Shown here: positions 34,668 through 45,612 of the stretch, piece by piece | Layout: each line of letters begins with the position of its first letter | Position numbering within the stretch: position 1 is the first letter of the stretch | Assembly (NCBI RefSeq): GCF_024171995.1 | Contig: NZ_JAMTCT010000009.1 | Location: 62,001 to 126,000, forward strand | DNA from: Promicromonospora umidemergens | GTDB taxonomy: Bacteria; Actinomycetota; Actinomycetes; Actinomycetales; Cellulomonadaceae | Direction of reading: 5' to 3' | DNA: 64,000 nucleotides | Made by a program: the position numbers and the translations under genes | The notes under the pieces: model-generated | Database searches by the model: none | Told to the model about the DNA's origin: nothing | The model's input: the letters and a program-made list of their open reading frames with translations, nothing else

Positions 34668-37256
34668 TTGTCATCGCAGGCAATTACCACCCAGGCCATC
34701 GCCACGGAGCCCGAGCTGCTCCGCCTCCTCGACGAACTGTCCGCCGAGGAGAAGGTGTCGCTCGTCGTGGGCGCCTCCATGTGGGCGACCACGGCCGTGC
34801 CGCGCCTCGGGCTGGAGCCGGTGGTGATGTCCGACGGCCCGGTCGGCGTCCGCGGGCCCGGCGGCGGGACGTCGGCGATGTTCCCGGCGCCGTCCGCGCT
34901 GGCCGCCACCTGGGACCTGGACCTGGCCCGCCGGTCCGGCGCGCTGTTCGCGGCCGAGGCCAAGCGGCACGGCGTCGACGTCGTGCTCGCTCCGCAGGTC
35001 AACCTCCAGCGAACGCCGGTGGGCGGGCGGCACTTCGAGTGCTACTCCGAGGACCCGCACCTCACGGCCGAGATCGCGGTGGCGCTCGTGGGCGCCGCGC
35101 AGGAGCAGGGCGTCGGGATGTGCGTCAAGCACTACGTCGCCAACGACTCCGAGACCGAGCGCACGCGCTACCTCGCGCGCCTCGACGAGCGGACGCTGCG
35201 GGAGGCCTACCTGGCACCCTTCGAGCGCCTGGTGCGCGACGTCGTCCCGTGGTCCGTGATGGGCGCCTACAACGGCGCCGACACCGGCGGCGTCTCGGCC
35301 CGGCTCCTGGAGCACCGGCCGCTGGTGGTCGACCTGCTCAAGGAGGAGTGGGGCTACGACGGCCTGTTCGTCAGCGACTGGGTGGCCACCCAGTCCGTGG
35401 TGCCGGCCGTCCGCGGTGGTCTCGACCTGCAGATGCCCGGGCCCGATGGTGCGTGGGGCGACGGCCTGCTCGACGCCGTCCGCTCCGGCGAGGTCGCGGA
35501 GTCCGAGCTCGACGACAAGGTGCTGCGCCTGCTGCGCCTCGCCCGCCGCACGGGCCGGCTCGCGCTGCCCGACGACGGTGCCGGCCGGGGTGCCGGGGCG
35601 ACGGCGGCCGGCGTCCACGCCGCGATCGACCTCGCCGCGGTGACCACCACCGAGCCGCCCGCCGAGCGGTTCCTGCGCGAGCTGGTCGCCCGCTCCGTCG
35701 TCGTGCTCAAGGACGACGCCGGGCTCGTGCCGTTCGTGCACGACCGGGCCCGCCCGCTGCGCGTCGCGCTGCTCGGCCCATCGGCCGTCGAGCCCTTCTT
35801 CCAGGGCGGCGGGTCGTCGTTCGTACACCCCGACCGCCTCACGTACCCCGCCGAGGAGCTGCGCGCCGCGCTGCCGCACGGCTCTGAGGTGAGCCTGCTG
35901 GCCGGCGCCCGCGCCCTGCACAACCCGCCGGAGCTCGACGTGGACCGGTGCACCGACTCGGTGACGGGCGAGCCAGGGCTGCACGTGACGCTGCTCGCCG
36001 CCGACGGCAGCACGCTCGAGGAGCACACGGCCCACGAGTGGACCGGCTGGCTCCACGACGTGCGGCCCGACGCCGATGCCGTCCGGCTGCGCGCCGAGGT
36101 CCGCCTCGACGAGCCGGGCGAGCACGAGCTGGGCGTCGGCACCGTCGGCGTGCACCAGGTCCGCATCGACGGCGCCCAGGTCGCCGCGGGCGGCACCCGA
36201 GTGGACGAGGGCATCGTGCTGTCCTCCGGGCACAACCACCCGATCGCTGCGCTCGCCACGGCGAGCGGCACGGCCGCGCTGGACGTGACCGCCCAGGTGG
36301 TGCACGCCGTGGGCTACGGGCACTTCGTCCGCGCGGCGCTCGTGCACCGGCTGCCGGGCCCGTCGGCAGAGGACGAGCTGGCCGCCGCGGTCGCGGCCGC
36401 GGCGGCCGCCGACGTCGCGGTGGTGCTGGTCGGCACCACCGCAGAGGTCGAGTCCGAGGGCTACGACCGCCCCGACCTGGACCTCCCGGGCAACCAGGAC
36501 GAGCTCGTACGCCGCGTCGTGGCGGCCAACCCGCGCACCGTCGTCGTCGTCAATGCCGGCGCGCCGGTGCTGCTGCCCTGGCTCGACGATGTGCCGACGG
36601 TGCTGTGGGGCTGGCTGCCCGGCCAGGAGGCCGGCACGGCGCTCGCCGACGTCCTGACCGGCGCCACCGAGCCGTCCGGGCGACTGCCCTGGACGCTCCC
36701 CGCGCGGTTCGAGGACGTCCCGGTGCCGCACGCGCGGCCCGTGGACGGGGTCGTCGACTACGCCGAGGGGACCGACATCGGCTACCGGGCCTGGGAACGC
36801 CGGCTGGCGGCGGAGCCCGCCGGGCCCGCCCCGGCCGCGCCGTTCGGGCACGGCCTGGGCTGGACCACCTGGGAGTACGAGGACGCCGTCCTCGCCTGGG
36901 GCGAGGCGCACGACGCCGCAGCGACCCTGACCGTGTACGTGACCGTCCGGAACACCGGCCGGCGCGCGGGCCGCGAGGTCGTCCAGGTGTACGTCGAGGC
37001 GCCCGACGGCGGGCCGAGCCGCCCGGTGCGGTGGCTCGGTGGCTTCGCGGCGGCGGACGTCCCCGCCATGGGCAGCGCCACCGTCCGCGTACCCGTCCCG
37101 GCTCGGGCGCTGCAGGTCTGGGACCCGCAGGCCAAGGGCTGGACCACGCCGCCGGGCACCTACCGGCTGCGCACCGGCAGGTCCGTCGCGGACCTGCGCC
37201 TGACCAACGAGCTGACAGTCCGGCCAGGGGAAGAACCCGGCGCCGGAACCCAGTGA
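34668..37256 (+). CDS. GH3 beta-glucosidase with PA14 domain
   Basis: Predicted 862 aa, cytoplasmic as no signal peptide is present. The GH3 N-terminal barrel has VMSDGPVGVRG, GVDVVLAPQVNLQRTPVGGR, VKHYVAND and the nucleophile D237 in LFVSDWVAT. A PA14-like beta domain is inserted at about residues 400-560 into the second domain, which continues with AVVLVGTTAEVESEGYDRPDL and WLPGQEAGTALADVLTG; a fibronectin-III-like module closes the protein. GH3 enzymes of this layout cleave beta-linked gluco- or other oligosaccharides, here most likely those imported by the adjacent transporter. The start is TTG 34668 behind CGGAG at six bases. The SBP gene follows after 50 bases. Confidence 0.9.
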   Translation: MSSQAITTQAIATEPELLRLLDELSAEEKVSLVVGASMWATTAVPRLGLEPVVMSDGPVGVRGPGGGTSAMFPAPSALAATWDLDLARRSGALFAAEAKRHGVDVVLAPQVNLQRTPVGGRHFECYSEDPHLTAEIAVALVGAAQEQGVGMCVKHYVANDSETERTRYLARLDERTLREAYLAPFERLVRDVVPWSVMGAYNGADTGGVSARLLEHRPLVVDLLKEEWGYDGLFVSDWVATQSVVPAVRGGLDLQMPGPDGAWGDGLLDAVRSGEVAESELDDKVLRLLRLARRTGRLALPDDGAGRGAGATAAGVHAAIDLAAVTTTEPPAERFLRELVARSVVVLKDDAGLVPFVHDRARPLRVALLGPSAVEPFFQGGGSSFVHPDRLTYPAEELRAALPHGSEVSLLAGARALHNPPELDVDRCTDSVTGEPGLHVTLLAADGSTLEEHTAHEWTGWLHDVRPDADAVRLRAEVRLDEPGEHELGVGTVGVHQVRIDGAQVAAGGTRVDEGIVLSSGHNHPIAALATASGTAALDVTAQVVHAVGYGHFVRAALVHRLPGPSAEDELAAAVAAAAAADVAVVLVGTTAEVESEGYDRPDLDLPGNQDELVRRVVAANPRTVVVVNAGAPVLLPWLDDVPTVLWGWLPGQEAGTALADVLTGATEPSGRLPWTLPARFEDVPVPHARPVDGVVDYAEGTDIGYRAWERRLAAEPAGPAPAAPFGHGLGWTTWEYEDAVLAWGEAHDAAATLTVYVTVRNTGRRAGREVVQVYVEAPDGGPSRPVRWLGGFAAADVPAMGSATVRVPVPARALQVWDPQAKGWTTPPGTYRLRTGRSVADLRLTNELTVRPGEEPGAGTQ

Positions 37257-37306
37257 TCACCCACCATCCGTCCCGCACGCGCGGGAGGAGTGCAAGGAGG
37301 CACACC

Positions 37307-38976
37307 GTGAGGATCCACAAGCACGTCGCCGCGGCCGCAGCCGCGGCAGCCATCGCCCTGCTGGCCACGGCCTGCAGCGGCGGAGGAGGCGGAAGCGCCA
37401 CCCAGGCCGGCGGCGGGGAGACCCTGACCGTCGGCATGCCGAACGGCGTCCAGACCGAGAACCACAGCCCGTTCGCCACCGGCTCGTCCGCGCTCTCGCT
37501 CGGCTACGCCTTCACGATCTACGAGCCGCTCATGATGCGTAACCAGGCCCGGCCGTCGGAGGAGCCGTCCCCCTGGCTCGCCGAGAGCGTCGAGTGGAAC
37601 GAGGACTACACGGAGGCGGTCATCACGCCCCGCGAGGGCGTCACCTGGTCGGACGGCGAGGAGTTCACCGCCGACGACGTCGCGTTCTCCATCCAGCTGC
37701 GCAAGGACTTCGAGGCGCTCAACACCGGCGCCCTGCCCTACGACACGGTCGAGACCGACGGCGCCGCCGTCACCGTGGCGTTCACCGCAGGGCAGTTCGT
37801 CAACCAGTCCAAGCTCTACGACCTGGTCATGGTGCCGGAGCACGTCTGGGCCGACGTCGAGGACCCGACCACGGACACCAACCCCGACCCGGTCGGCACG
37901 GGCCCGTACACGCTCGACTCGTGGACCCCGCAGGCGGCCACCGTCGTGGCCCGCGACGACTACTGGGGCGGCGAGCCTGCCGTCCCCGAGATCCGCTACT
38001 CGTCGTACAACGACAACAACGCCCTGACCACGGCGCTGACCACCGGTGAGGCGCAGTGGGGCTGGACGTTCATCGCCGACTTCGAGAACGTCTACATCGC
38101 CCAGGACCCCGAGCACTACAACCAGTACGCCGCCGGCGGCCTCGGCATCGACGTCCTCTACCTGAACAACGAGACCAAGCCGTTCGACGACAAGGCGTTC
38201 CGGCAGGCGCTCAACATGGTGATCGACCGCCAGCAGCTCGTCGACGTCGCGACGTCCGGTGTCAACCCGGCGCTCACCAGCGTCACCGGCCTGCCGCTGC
38301 CCGCCGGCGAGGAGTTCCTGTCGCCCGAGTACGCCGGCCAGGAGTTCGCGGTCGACGTCGAGGGCGCCCGCACCCTGCTCGAGGACGCCGGGTACACGTG
38401 GGAGGACGAGAAGCTCGTCGACCCCGACGGTGAGGAGGTCACGTTCGAGCTGGTGAACCCCGCCGGCTGGAACGACTACCTGACGGCGCTCGACCTCATC
38501 AAGAACTCGGCCGCCGAGCTCGGCGCCACCGCCACGGTCAACCCCGTCAACCAGGACGGCTGGTTCGCCGACATCATCCCCGGCGGCGACTTCCAGGCCA
38601 CCCTGCACTGGACCGACGGCGGCGCCACCCCCTGGGACCTGTACTCGGACATCATGGACGGCGCGCACTACGCGAAGCTGGGCGAGCCGGCCACCTGGAA
38701 CTTCGGCCGCTTCCGGAACGACGACGCCACCGCGGCGCTCGCCGACTACGCCGCCGCCTCCGACGACGCGACGCGCACCGAGGCGCTCGCCACCATCCAG
38801 GACGTGTTCGTCGAGGAGGTGCCGGGCATCGCCATCTGGACCCGCCCGGCCACCGCGCAGTACTCGACGCAGAACTACGTGGGCTGGCCCTCCGAGGAGG
38901 ACCCGTACAACCAGCCCCAGCCCACCGGGGTGCAGGCCGCCCAGATCCTGATGAACCTCGAGCCTGCGGACGGCTG

Positions 38977-38977
<1 letters not shown>
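37307..38977 (+). CDS. ABC transporter substrate-binding lipoprotein (SBP_bac_5)
   Basis: Predicted 556-aa solute receptor of the peptide/oligosaccharide class. The signal peptide ends in [12 protein letters not shown] with a lipidation cysteine, then the mature domain shows [18 protein letters not shown], the core motif [25 protein letters not shown] and the TGPYTLDSW and [11 protein letters not shown] segments. Peptide-type receptors in cellulolytic actinobacteria and Thermotogales often bind cello- or xylo-oligosaccharides; the linked GH3 gene favours a sugar. GTG 37307 follows AAGGAGG at six bases. It overlaps the next gene (tgATGA). Confidence 0.88.
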
Positions 38978-40046
<1,069 letters not shown>

Positions 40047-40050
<4 letters not shown>

Positions 40051-41030
40051 GGTTCCTGCTGCGCAGGGTCGTGTTCTACGCGCTGACGGCGTGGGCGGCG
40101 ATCACCATCAACTTCTTCATCCCCCGGATGCTGCCGGGCGACCCCGTGACGGCCCTCTTGGGCCGCATGCAGGGTCGCATCGACTCCGGGGCCGAGCAGT
40201 CGCTGCGCGTCCTGTTCGGCCTGGACCAGGACCTGGGCCTGTGGGAGCAGTACGTCGAGTACTGGCGCATGCTCCTGCGGGGCGACCTGGGCCTGTCGTT
40301 CACGCACTTCCCCACGCCCGTGGCCGACATCGTGAACCAGTCGCTGCCCTGGACGGTGGGCCTGGTCGGCGTCGCGACGGTCATCGCGTTCGTGATCGGC
40401 ACGCTGGCCGGCTCGATCCTCGGCTGGCGGCGCGGGACCTGGGCCGACTCTCTGCTGCCGGTCGCGACGTTCTTCCAGGCCGTGCCGTACTTCTGGCTGG
40501 GTCTGATCACGATCGCCGTGCTCTCGGTGAACCTTGGCTGGTTCCCGTCCAGCGGCAGCTACGACCGTGGTCTGGTACCCGCGTTCACCGGCGAGTTCAT
40601 CGGCTCGGTGATCTACTACGGCTTCCTGCCCGCTCTCACCGTTGTGGTGTCGTCCGTGGCGGGCTGGGTGCTCGGGATGCGCAACATGATGGTGACCGTC
40701 TCCTCGGAGGACTACGTCACCGTCGCGCATGCCAAGGGCCTCCCGGAGCGCCAGGTCATGCTCGGCTACGCGGCTCGCAACGCGGTGCTGCCGCAGGTCT
40801 CCAGCTTCGCCCTGTCCCTGGGCTTCGTGGTCGGTGGCACGCTGATCATGGAGATGGTCTTCTCCTACCAGGGCATCGGCTACACGCTCTACCAGGCGGT
40901 CTCCACCCACGACTACCCGCTGATGCAGGGCTGCTTCCTGGTCATCACGCTGGCCGTCCTCGTGGCGAACATGGTGGCCGACCTCGCCTACGCCCTGCTC
41001 GACCCCCGCACCCGGACGGAGGACCGATGA
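40047..41030 (+). CDS. ABC transporter permease, OppB/DppB-like
   Basis: Predicted 327 aa with six membrane helices. The N-terminus [19 protein letters not shown] and the [11 protein letters not shown] motif are typical of OppB. The EAA loop, contacting the ATPase, is around [32 protein letters not shown] 40047 overlaps the upstream ATPase stop; the end overlaps the second permease gene. Confidence 0.92.
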
Positions 41031-41944
41031 ACAACCGGCTGATGTTCCTGCGCAACGGCAAGGTGATCACCGGCCTGGTCATCCTCGCGTTCTTCACGCT
41101 GCTCGCCCTGCTGGGCCCGTGGATCGCGCCGTACGACCCGAACCAGGTGAGCGACTCGCTGCTCAGCCCGCCGTCCATGGCGCACTGGCTGGGCACCGAC
41201 CACACCGGCCGCGACATCCTGTCGCAGATCGTCGTCGGCGCGCGCGGCGTGCTGGTGGTCGGGCTGGTCGCCGGGGTGAGCGCCACCGTCGTGGGGGTGC
41301 TCGTCGGCGTGACCGCCGGTTTCGTCGGCGGTATCGGCGACGAGTCGCTGTCCGCGCTGTCGAACATGTTCCTCGTGATCCCGCAGCTGCCGCTGATCAT
41401 CCTGATCGCCGCGCAGCTGCCGTCCGCCGGCGGGCTCACCGTCGCCCTGGTCATCGGTGCCACCGGCTGGGCCTGGGGTGCGCGCGTGCTGCGCGCCCAG
41501 ACGCTGTCGCTGCGCAAGCGGGACTTCGTGGAGGCGGCCCGGGCCAACGGGGAGCGCACGTGGCGCCTCATCCTCGCGGAGGTGCTGCCCAACCTGACGG
41601 CGGTGATCGCCTCCGGATTCGTCGGCACGGTGCTGTTCGCCGTGCTGTCCCAGGTCACGCTGTCGTTCATCGGCATAACACCGGTCAGCGACTGGAACTG
41701 GGGCACCATCCTGTTCTGGGCGCAGAACAACCTCGCGCTGCAGCGTGGCGCGTGGTGGTGGTTCGTGCCGGCGGGTGCGTGCATCGCCCTGCTGGGCATG
41801 GCCCTGACGCTGGTCAACTTCGGTATCGACGAGATCGTCAACCCCCGCCTGCGGTCCACCGGCCAGCATGCGCGCTCGCTGCGTCGCCGGGGTATCCGGC
41901 CGCGCGTGGGGTTCACCCCGGTGGTGCGGGAGGCACGGACATGA
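41027..41944 (+). CDS. ABC transporter permease, OppC/DppC-like
   Basis: Predicted 305 aa. It has the N-terminal helix VITGLVILAFFTLLALLGPWIAPYDP and the family motif HWLGTDHTGRDILSQIVVGARGVL; the EAA loop is KRDFVEAARANGERTWRLILAEVLPN. It pairs with the OppB-like protein to form the channel. ATGA overlaps join it to both neighbours. The basic C-terminal tail (SLRRRGIRPRVGF) is a little longer than usual. Confidence 0.92.
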   Translation: MNNRLMFLRNGKVITGLVILAFFTLLALLGPWIAPYDPNQVSDSLLSPPSMAHWLGTDHTGRDILSQIVVGARGVLVVGLVAGVSATVVGVLVGVTAGFVGGIGDESLSALSNMFLVIPQLPLIILIAAQLPSAGGLTVALVIGATGWAWGARVLRAQTLSLRKRDFVEAARANGERTWRLILAEVLPNLTAVIASGFVGTVLFAVLSQVTLSFIGITPVSDWNWGTILFWAQNNLALQRGAWWWFVPAGACIALLGMALTLVNFGIDEIVNPRLRSTGQHARSLRRRGIRPRVGFTPVVREART

Positions 41945-43023
41945 GCCCGACGGACACGAGCACGCAGACCAGCACACCCACACCGGCGGCGACGCCGTCG
42001 GACCCCGTGCTGGAGATCCGGAACCTCAGCGTCGACTACGGGTTCGGCGACGACCCGACGCACGTGCTCCGGGAGGTCTCGCTCACCCTGAACCGCGGCG
42101 AGGTGCTGGGGCTGGCGGGGGAGTCGGGGTGCGGCAAGTCGACGCTCGCCTACGCGGCGACGCGGCTGCTGCCGCCGCCCGGTCTCATCACGGGCGGCGA
42201 GGTGTGGCTCACCGGCCGGGACGGCAAGCGGGCAGACCTGCTCGCCCTGTCCGACGCCGAGCTGCGGGCCGCCCGCTGGCGCGACATCGCCATCGTGTTC
42301 CAGGGTGCGATGAGCTCGCTCAACCCGGTGTACCGGATCGAGCGGCAGCTCATCGACGGCATCCTGGCGCACCGGCCGCGCACGCGCCGGGCGGAGGCCA
42401 GGGAGCGGGCGGCCGAGCTGCTGCGGCTCGTCGGCATCTCTGCCGACCGGCTGCGGTCCTACCCGCACCAGCTCTCCGGCGGCATGCGGCAGCGCGTCAT
42501 GATCGCGATGGCGCTCGCCCTGGAGCCACAGGTGCTCATCATGGACGAGCCCACCACGGCGCTCGACGTCGTGATGCAGCGCCAGATCCTCGAGCAGGTG
42601 ATGGAGCTGCGCGAGCGGCTGGGCTTCTCCGTGGTGCTCATCACGCACGACGTGTCCCTGCTGGTCGAGGTCGCCGACCGCATCGCAGTCATGTACGCGG
42701 GCGAGATCGTGGAGACGGCGGTGGCCCGGGACGTGTACGCGAAGCCGCGGCATCCGTACTCGGCGGGGCTGCTCGGGTCGTTCCCGCCGCTGCACGGGCC
42801 GCGGAGGGAGCTGACCGGCATCCCCGGTGCGCCGCCCGACCTGTCGAAGCGGCCCCCGGGGTGCCCCTTCGCGCCGCGGTGCCCGCACGCCATGGACGTG
42901 TGCCGGGTCGAGCTGCCCGTGCTGGGGCGGACGGCGCAGGCCGAGGAGGGGCGGCTGGTGGCCTGCCACCTGCACACCTCAGGGCTCGTGGACGGAGAGC
43001 TGCCGGAGCTCCTGGCGCGGTAG
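41941..43023 (+). CDS. ABC transporter ATPase, OppD/DppD-like
   Basis: Predicted 360 aa. A Thr/Pro-rich leader of about 20 residues precedes the ATPase core: Walker A GESGCGKSTLAYAA, signature LSGGMRQRVMIAMAL, Walker B VLIMDEPTTALD and H-loop LITHDVSLL. The C-terminal oligopeptide extension has the cysteine motif CPFAPRCPHAMDVC. With it the importer is complete: receptor, two permeases, two ATPases. A strong terminator follows at once, closing the operon that begins at the GH3 gene. Confidence 0.92.
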   Translation: MSPTDTSTQTSTPTPAATPSDPVLEIRNLSVDYGFGDDPTHVLREVSLTLNRGEVLGLAGESGCGKSTLAYAATRLLPPPGLITGGEVWLTGRDGKRADLLALSDAELRAARWRDIAIVFQGAMSSLNPVYRIERQLIDGILAHRPRTRRAEARERAAELLRLVGISADRLRSYPHQLSGGMRQRVMIAMALALEPQVLIMDEPTTALDVVMQRQILEQVMELRERLGFSVVLITHDVSLLVEVADRIAVMYAGEIVETAVARDVYAKPRHPYSAGLLGSFPPLHGPRRELTGIPGAPPDLSKRPPGCPFAPRCPHAMDVCRVELPVLGRTAQAEEGRLVACHLHTSGLVDGELPELLAR

Positions 43024-43029
43024 TGCGGG

Positions 43030-43076
43030 GGCAGAGAGCGGCCGGCCGGGCGGAATCCGGTCGGCCGCCCTCTGCC
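43030..43076 (+). terminator. Terminator of the GH3-ABC operon
   Basis: 19-base arms (43030-43048 and 43058-43076, outer pairs GGCAGAG/CTCTGCC) with one mismatch and one G-U and a nine-base loop. There is no U tract. It divides the sugar operon from the convergent toxin remnant. Confidence 0.75.
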
Positions 43077-43130
43077 GGAGAGGTCAGGCGTGGGAGCCCC
43101 CGGTCCCGAGCGCGGGTCCCGAACGTGCGG

Positions 43131-43368
43131 TCAGTCCGTCAGCTTCGGATGGCTCGTGCTCGCGAACTTGATCCAGCAGACGCTGTCGGCTTGTGGGCGG
43201 GTTGGGGCGCGGTGTGGACTCGATCGCGTCAAAGGCCGTGCGTACGTTGGACGGTGCCTGGCGGCAGAGATCTTCCCAGCCCTTGGCGGCGTCGTTCGTG
43301 GCGAACCTGATCGTGTACCCGCCCAGGTGTGGTGGAGGAGCTGCCCGGTCGCCTCGCTTCGCGCTCAT
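43131..43368 (-). pseudogene. RelE/ParE-like toxin remnant with internal deletion
   Basis: The N-terminal part GYTIRFATNDAAKGWEDLC and QAPSNVRTAFDAIESTPRP matches a type II toxin family whose intact members run to about 110-120 residues and end in a ...FA-T-HPK-TD motif. Here the reading frame leaves the family after RQRL, while exactly that ending (CWIKFASTSHPKLTD, stop 43131-43133) is found in another frame of the same strand starting nine bases later. The simplest reading is that about 40 codons of the centre were lost, with a frame change. The uninterrupted frame of 94 codons (to 43084) would encode a protein with an unrelated tail. ATG 43368 overlaps the antitoxin stop. Confidence 0.65.
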
Positions 43369-43835
43369 CCTTCGGTGGGGCGGTCGACGGGGCCGAAGTC
43401 ACCCAGTTCCGGATCAGCAAGGGCCCGTCGAAGGTCGGGGTCGGCGTGCACCTCGGCAGTGTGGCGCCACTCGACGACGAGGCGGTTGATCGCGGCAGTG
43501 TTGCCCAGAGCGGCCGCGGCCTCGGCGGCATCGATGAACTCGGCGGTCATCGTCTCCGCATCGGCGTGCGGGAGGAACCGCATCCACGGTAGCGCTCCGG
43601 GGAGGAGGTCGGCGAGGCTGGCTCGCTGGGACTGGGCGATAGTGACGAGAAGCCGGGCCACGAGCTCGATAACTTCGTGTTCTGCGTCAGCACGGTCTGC
43701 CGACATGAGTACGAGATCACCCGCGCCGCGCCGGCGGAGCCGGACCGCGCGCGACGTCCGGAGACGGTCTGCCGTTTCTGTCGGATGGCGCAGGAGGTCC
43801 GAGAACGGGACGGAGTCGTCATGCAGCGCGGTCAT
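43365..43835 (-). CDS. Phd-like antitoxin
   Basis: Predicted 156 aa, apparently intact. The N-terminal region VPFSDLLRHPTETADRLRTSRAVRLRRRGAGDLVLMSADRAD has the Phd/YefM pattern (protein that lets a gene be repressed and that neutralises the toxin); the rest is a helical domain rich in Ala. It is the first gene of the pair and overlaps the toxin remnant by ATGA. A TACTAT box lies six bases before the ATG, so the mRNA is probably leaderless. It starts 120 bases from murE and is divergent from it. Confidence 0.75.
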   Translation of the reverse strand: MTALHDDSVPFSDLLRHPTETADRLRTSRAVRLRRRGAGDLVLMSADRADAEHEVIELVARLLVTIAQSQRASLADLLPGALPWMRFLPHADAETMTAEFIDAAEAAAALGNTAAINRLVVEWRHTAEVHADPDLRRALADPELGDFGPVDRPTEG

Positions 43836-43942
43836 ACTTCAATAGTAGTTCAGAAGTCCATCACGTGGCCCACAGACCCGGACCGCCCCACAACCGCCAC
43901 GCGAGTCGCACAGACGCGACAGGCCCCTCCCCTCGGACGCGG

Positions 43943-43958
43943 TAGGTTCTACTCCGTG
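43943..43958 (+). promoter_or_regulatory. Leaderless-type promoter of murE
   Basis: TAGGTT (43943-43948), then seven bases and GTG 43956. No ribosome site is present between. This would give murE and the genes after it their own promoter downstream of the accessory insertion. A matching -35 is not evident. Confidence 0.5.
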
Positions 43959-45554
43959 ACATCCCCGTTCGACCGGATCCGCCCGGCGGCCACTACCGCG
44001 CGCCAGGTCTCCGACCTCGCCGCCGCGTTCGGCCTCACCATCGCCCCAGGTCATCCCGCCCATGCCGCGGTCACCTGCGTGGCATCGGACAACCGGGTCG
44101 TCAGGCCGGGAGACCTCTTCGTGGCAGTCCCCGGTGCCCGCGCGCACGGCGCGCAGTTCGCCGCCGACGCCGTCGGGCGCGGTGCGGCCGCCATCCTCAC
44201 GGACGCGCGCGGGGCCGAGCTGATCGAGGGAGCGGGCGTCCCCGTGCTCGTCGCCGACGAGGATCCCCGCGCCTTCCTCGGCCAGGTCGCCGCCTGGGTG
44301 CTCGGCAACCCCGCTGCCGACCTGATGACCTTCGGCGTCACGGGCACCAACGGCAAGACCACCACGACCTACCAGCTCGACCACCTGCTCCGGGCGCTCG
44401 GCTGGAAGGGCGGCCTGATCGGCACCGTCGAGACCCGCTCCGGCGACCGCGTCATCCCGAGCGTCCTGACCACGCCAGAGGCCGCGGACCTGCAGGCCCT
44501 GCTCGCCGCGATGCGCGAGGACCACGTGCGCACGCTCGCCATGGAGGTCTCCTCCCACGCGCTCGCGCAGCACCGCGTCGACGGCGTCGTGTTCGGCGTG
44601 GCCGGGTTCACCAACCTGACCCAGGACCACCTCGACTTCCACGGCGACTTCGAGTCGTACTTCGCCACCAAGGCCGACCTGTTCACGCCCGCCCGCGCCC
44701 GCCGGGGCGTCGTCACCGTCGACGACATGTGGGGCGAGCGCATGGCCGAGGCCGCGCAGATCCCGGTCGCGACACTCACCACGCTCCCCGGCAAGGCCGC
44801 CGACTGGACCGTGACCGACGTCGCGCCGTCGGGCACCGGGTCGGCCTTCACCCTCACCCACCGCGACGGGCGCACCCTGCGCACCTCCACCTCGCTGCCC
44901 GGCGGCTACAACGTGGCCAACGCGGCGCTCGCGGTGACGATGGTGCTGGAGGGCGGCTCGGACATCCGCGACGTGACCGAGGCGCTGGCCACCGGCCAGG
45001 GCCTGAGCGCCACCGTCCCCGGGCGCATGGAGGTGCTCGCCACCGCGCCGCGCGTGGTGGTGGACTTCGCGCACAACACGGAGGCGCTGCAGCTCAGCCT
45101 CGCGGCCCTGCGCCCGACGACGTCCGGCCGGCTGGCCGTGGTGTTCGGCGCCACGGGCGACCGCGACCCCGGCAAGCGGCCGTTCATGGGTGCCGCCGCC
45201 GTCCGCGGCGCGGACGTGGTCTACGTGACCGACGACGACCCCCACGACGAGGACCCGGCGAAGGTGCGCGCCGAGGTGCTCGCTGGCACAGGCCCTGGCG
45301 CCGCGCCCGAGCGGACCGTCGAGGCCGTGGACGGCGGTGGTTCGCGTACCGTCGAGGTCCACGAGGTCGCCCCGCGCGCCGAGGCCATCCGCGCGGCGAT
45401 CGCCGCAGCTGATCCGGAGGACACCGTGCTGGTCGCGGGCCGTGGGCACGAGACCGTCCAGGAGATCGCGGGCGTGGATCATCTGCTCGATGACCGCGTC
45501 GAGGCGCGCGCCGCGCTGGCGGCCCGGACGGTGCGACCTCAGCACGACGTGTAG
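43956..45554 (+). CDS. murE: UDP-MurNAc-tripeptide synthetase MurE, Lys/Orn-type
   Basis: Predicted 532-aa ligase that adds the third residue to UDP-MurNAc-L-Ala-D-Glu. The ATP loop is TGTNGKTTTTYQLDHLL; the carbamylated-lysine region FHGDFESYFATKADLF and the family motif MEVSSHALAQHRV are present. The residue-selecting loop is D426-D-D-P-H430-DEDP: the Arg of the DNPR motif of meso-DAP enzymes is replaced by His, as in actinobacteria with L-lysine or L-ornithine walls. GTG 43956 fits the leaderless promoter. Upstream of it the usual neighbour ftsI is 10 kb away. Confidence 0.94.
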   Translation: MTSPFDRIRPAATTARQVSDLAAAFGLTIAPGHPAHAAVTCVASDNRVVRPGDLFVAVPGARAHGAQFAADAVGRGAAAILTDARGAELIEGAGVPVLVADEDPRAFLGQVAAWVLGNPAADLMTFGVTGTNGKTTTTYQLDHLLRALGWKGGLIGTVETRSGDRVIPSVLTTPEAADLQALLAAMREDHVRTLAMEVSSHALAQHRVDGVVFGVAGFTNLTQDHLDFHGDFESYFATKADLFTPARARRGVVTVDDMWGERMAEAAQIPVATLTTLPGKAADWTVTDVAPSGTGSAFTLTHRDGRTLRTSTSLPGGYNVANAALAVTMVLEGGSDIRDVTEALATGQGLSATVPGRMEVLATAPRVVVDFAHNTEALQLSLAALRPTTSGRLAVVFGATGDRDPGKRPFMGAAAVRGADVVYVTDDDPHDEDPAKVRAEVLAGTGPGAAPERTVEAVDGGGSRTVEVHEVAPRAEAIRAAIAAADPEDTVLVAGRGHETVQEIAGVDHLLDDRVEARAALAARTVRPQHDV

Positions 45555-45612
45555 CCCCAGCAGCGGTACGTAGACCCGAGCAGGACCCCATGCAGGAGAG
45601 GACACCACAGGC

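Noticed and set aside
43084-43368. Intact 94-aa toxin
   Set aside because: Open frame exists but its last third is unrelated to the family, while the family ending occurs in another frame; treated as a remnant.
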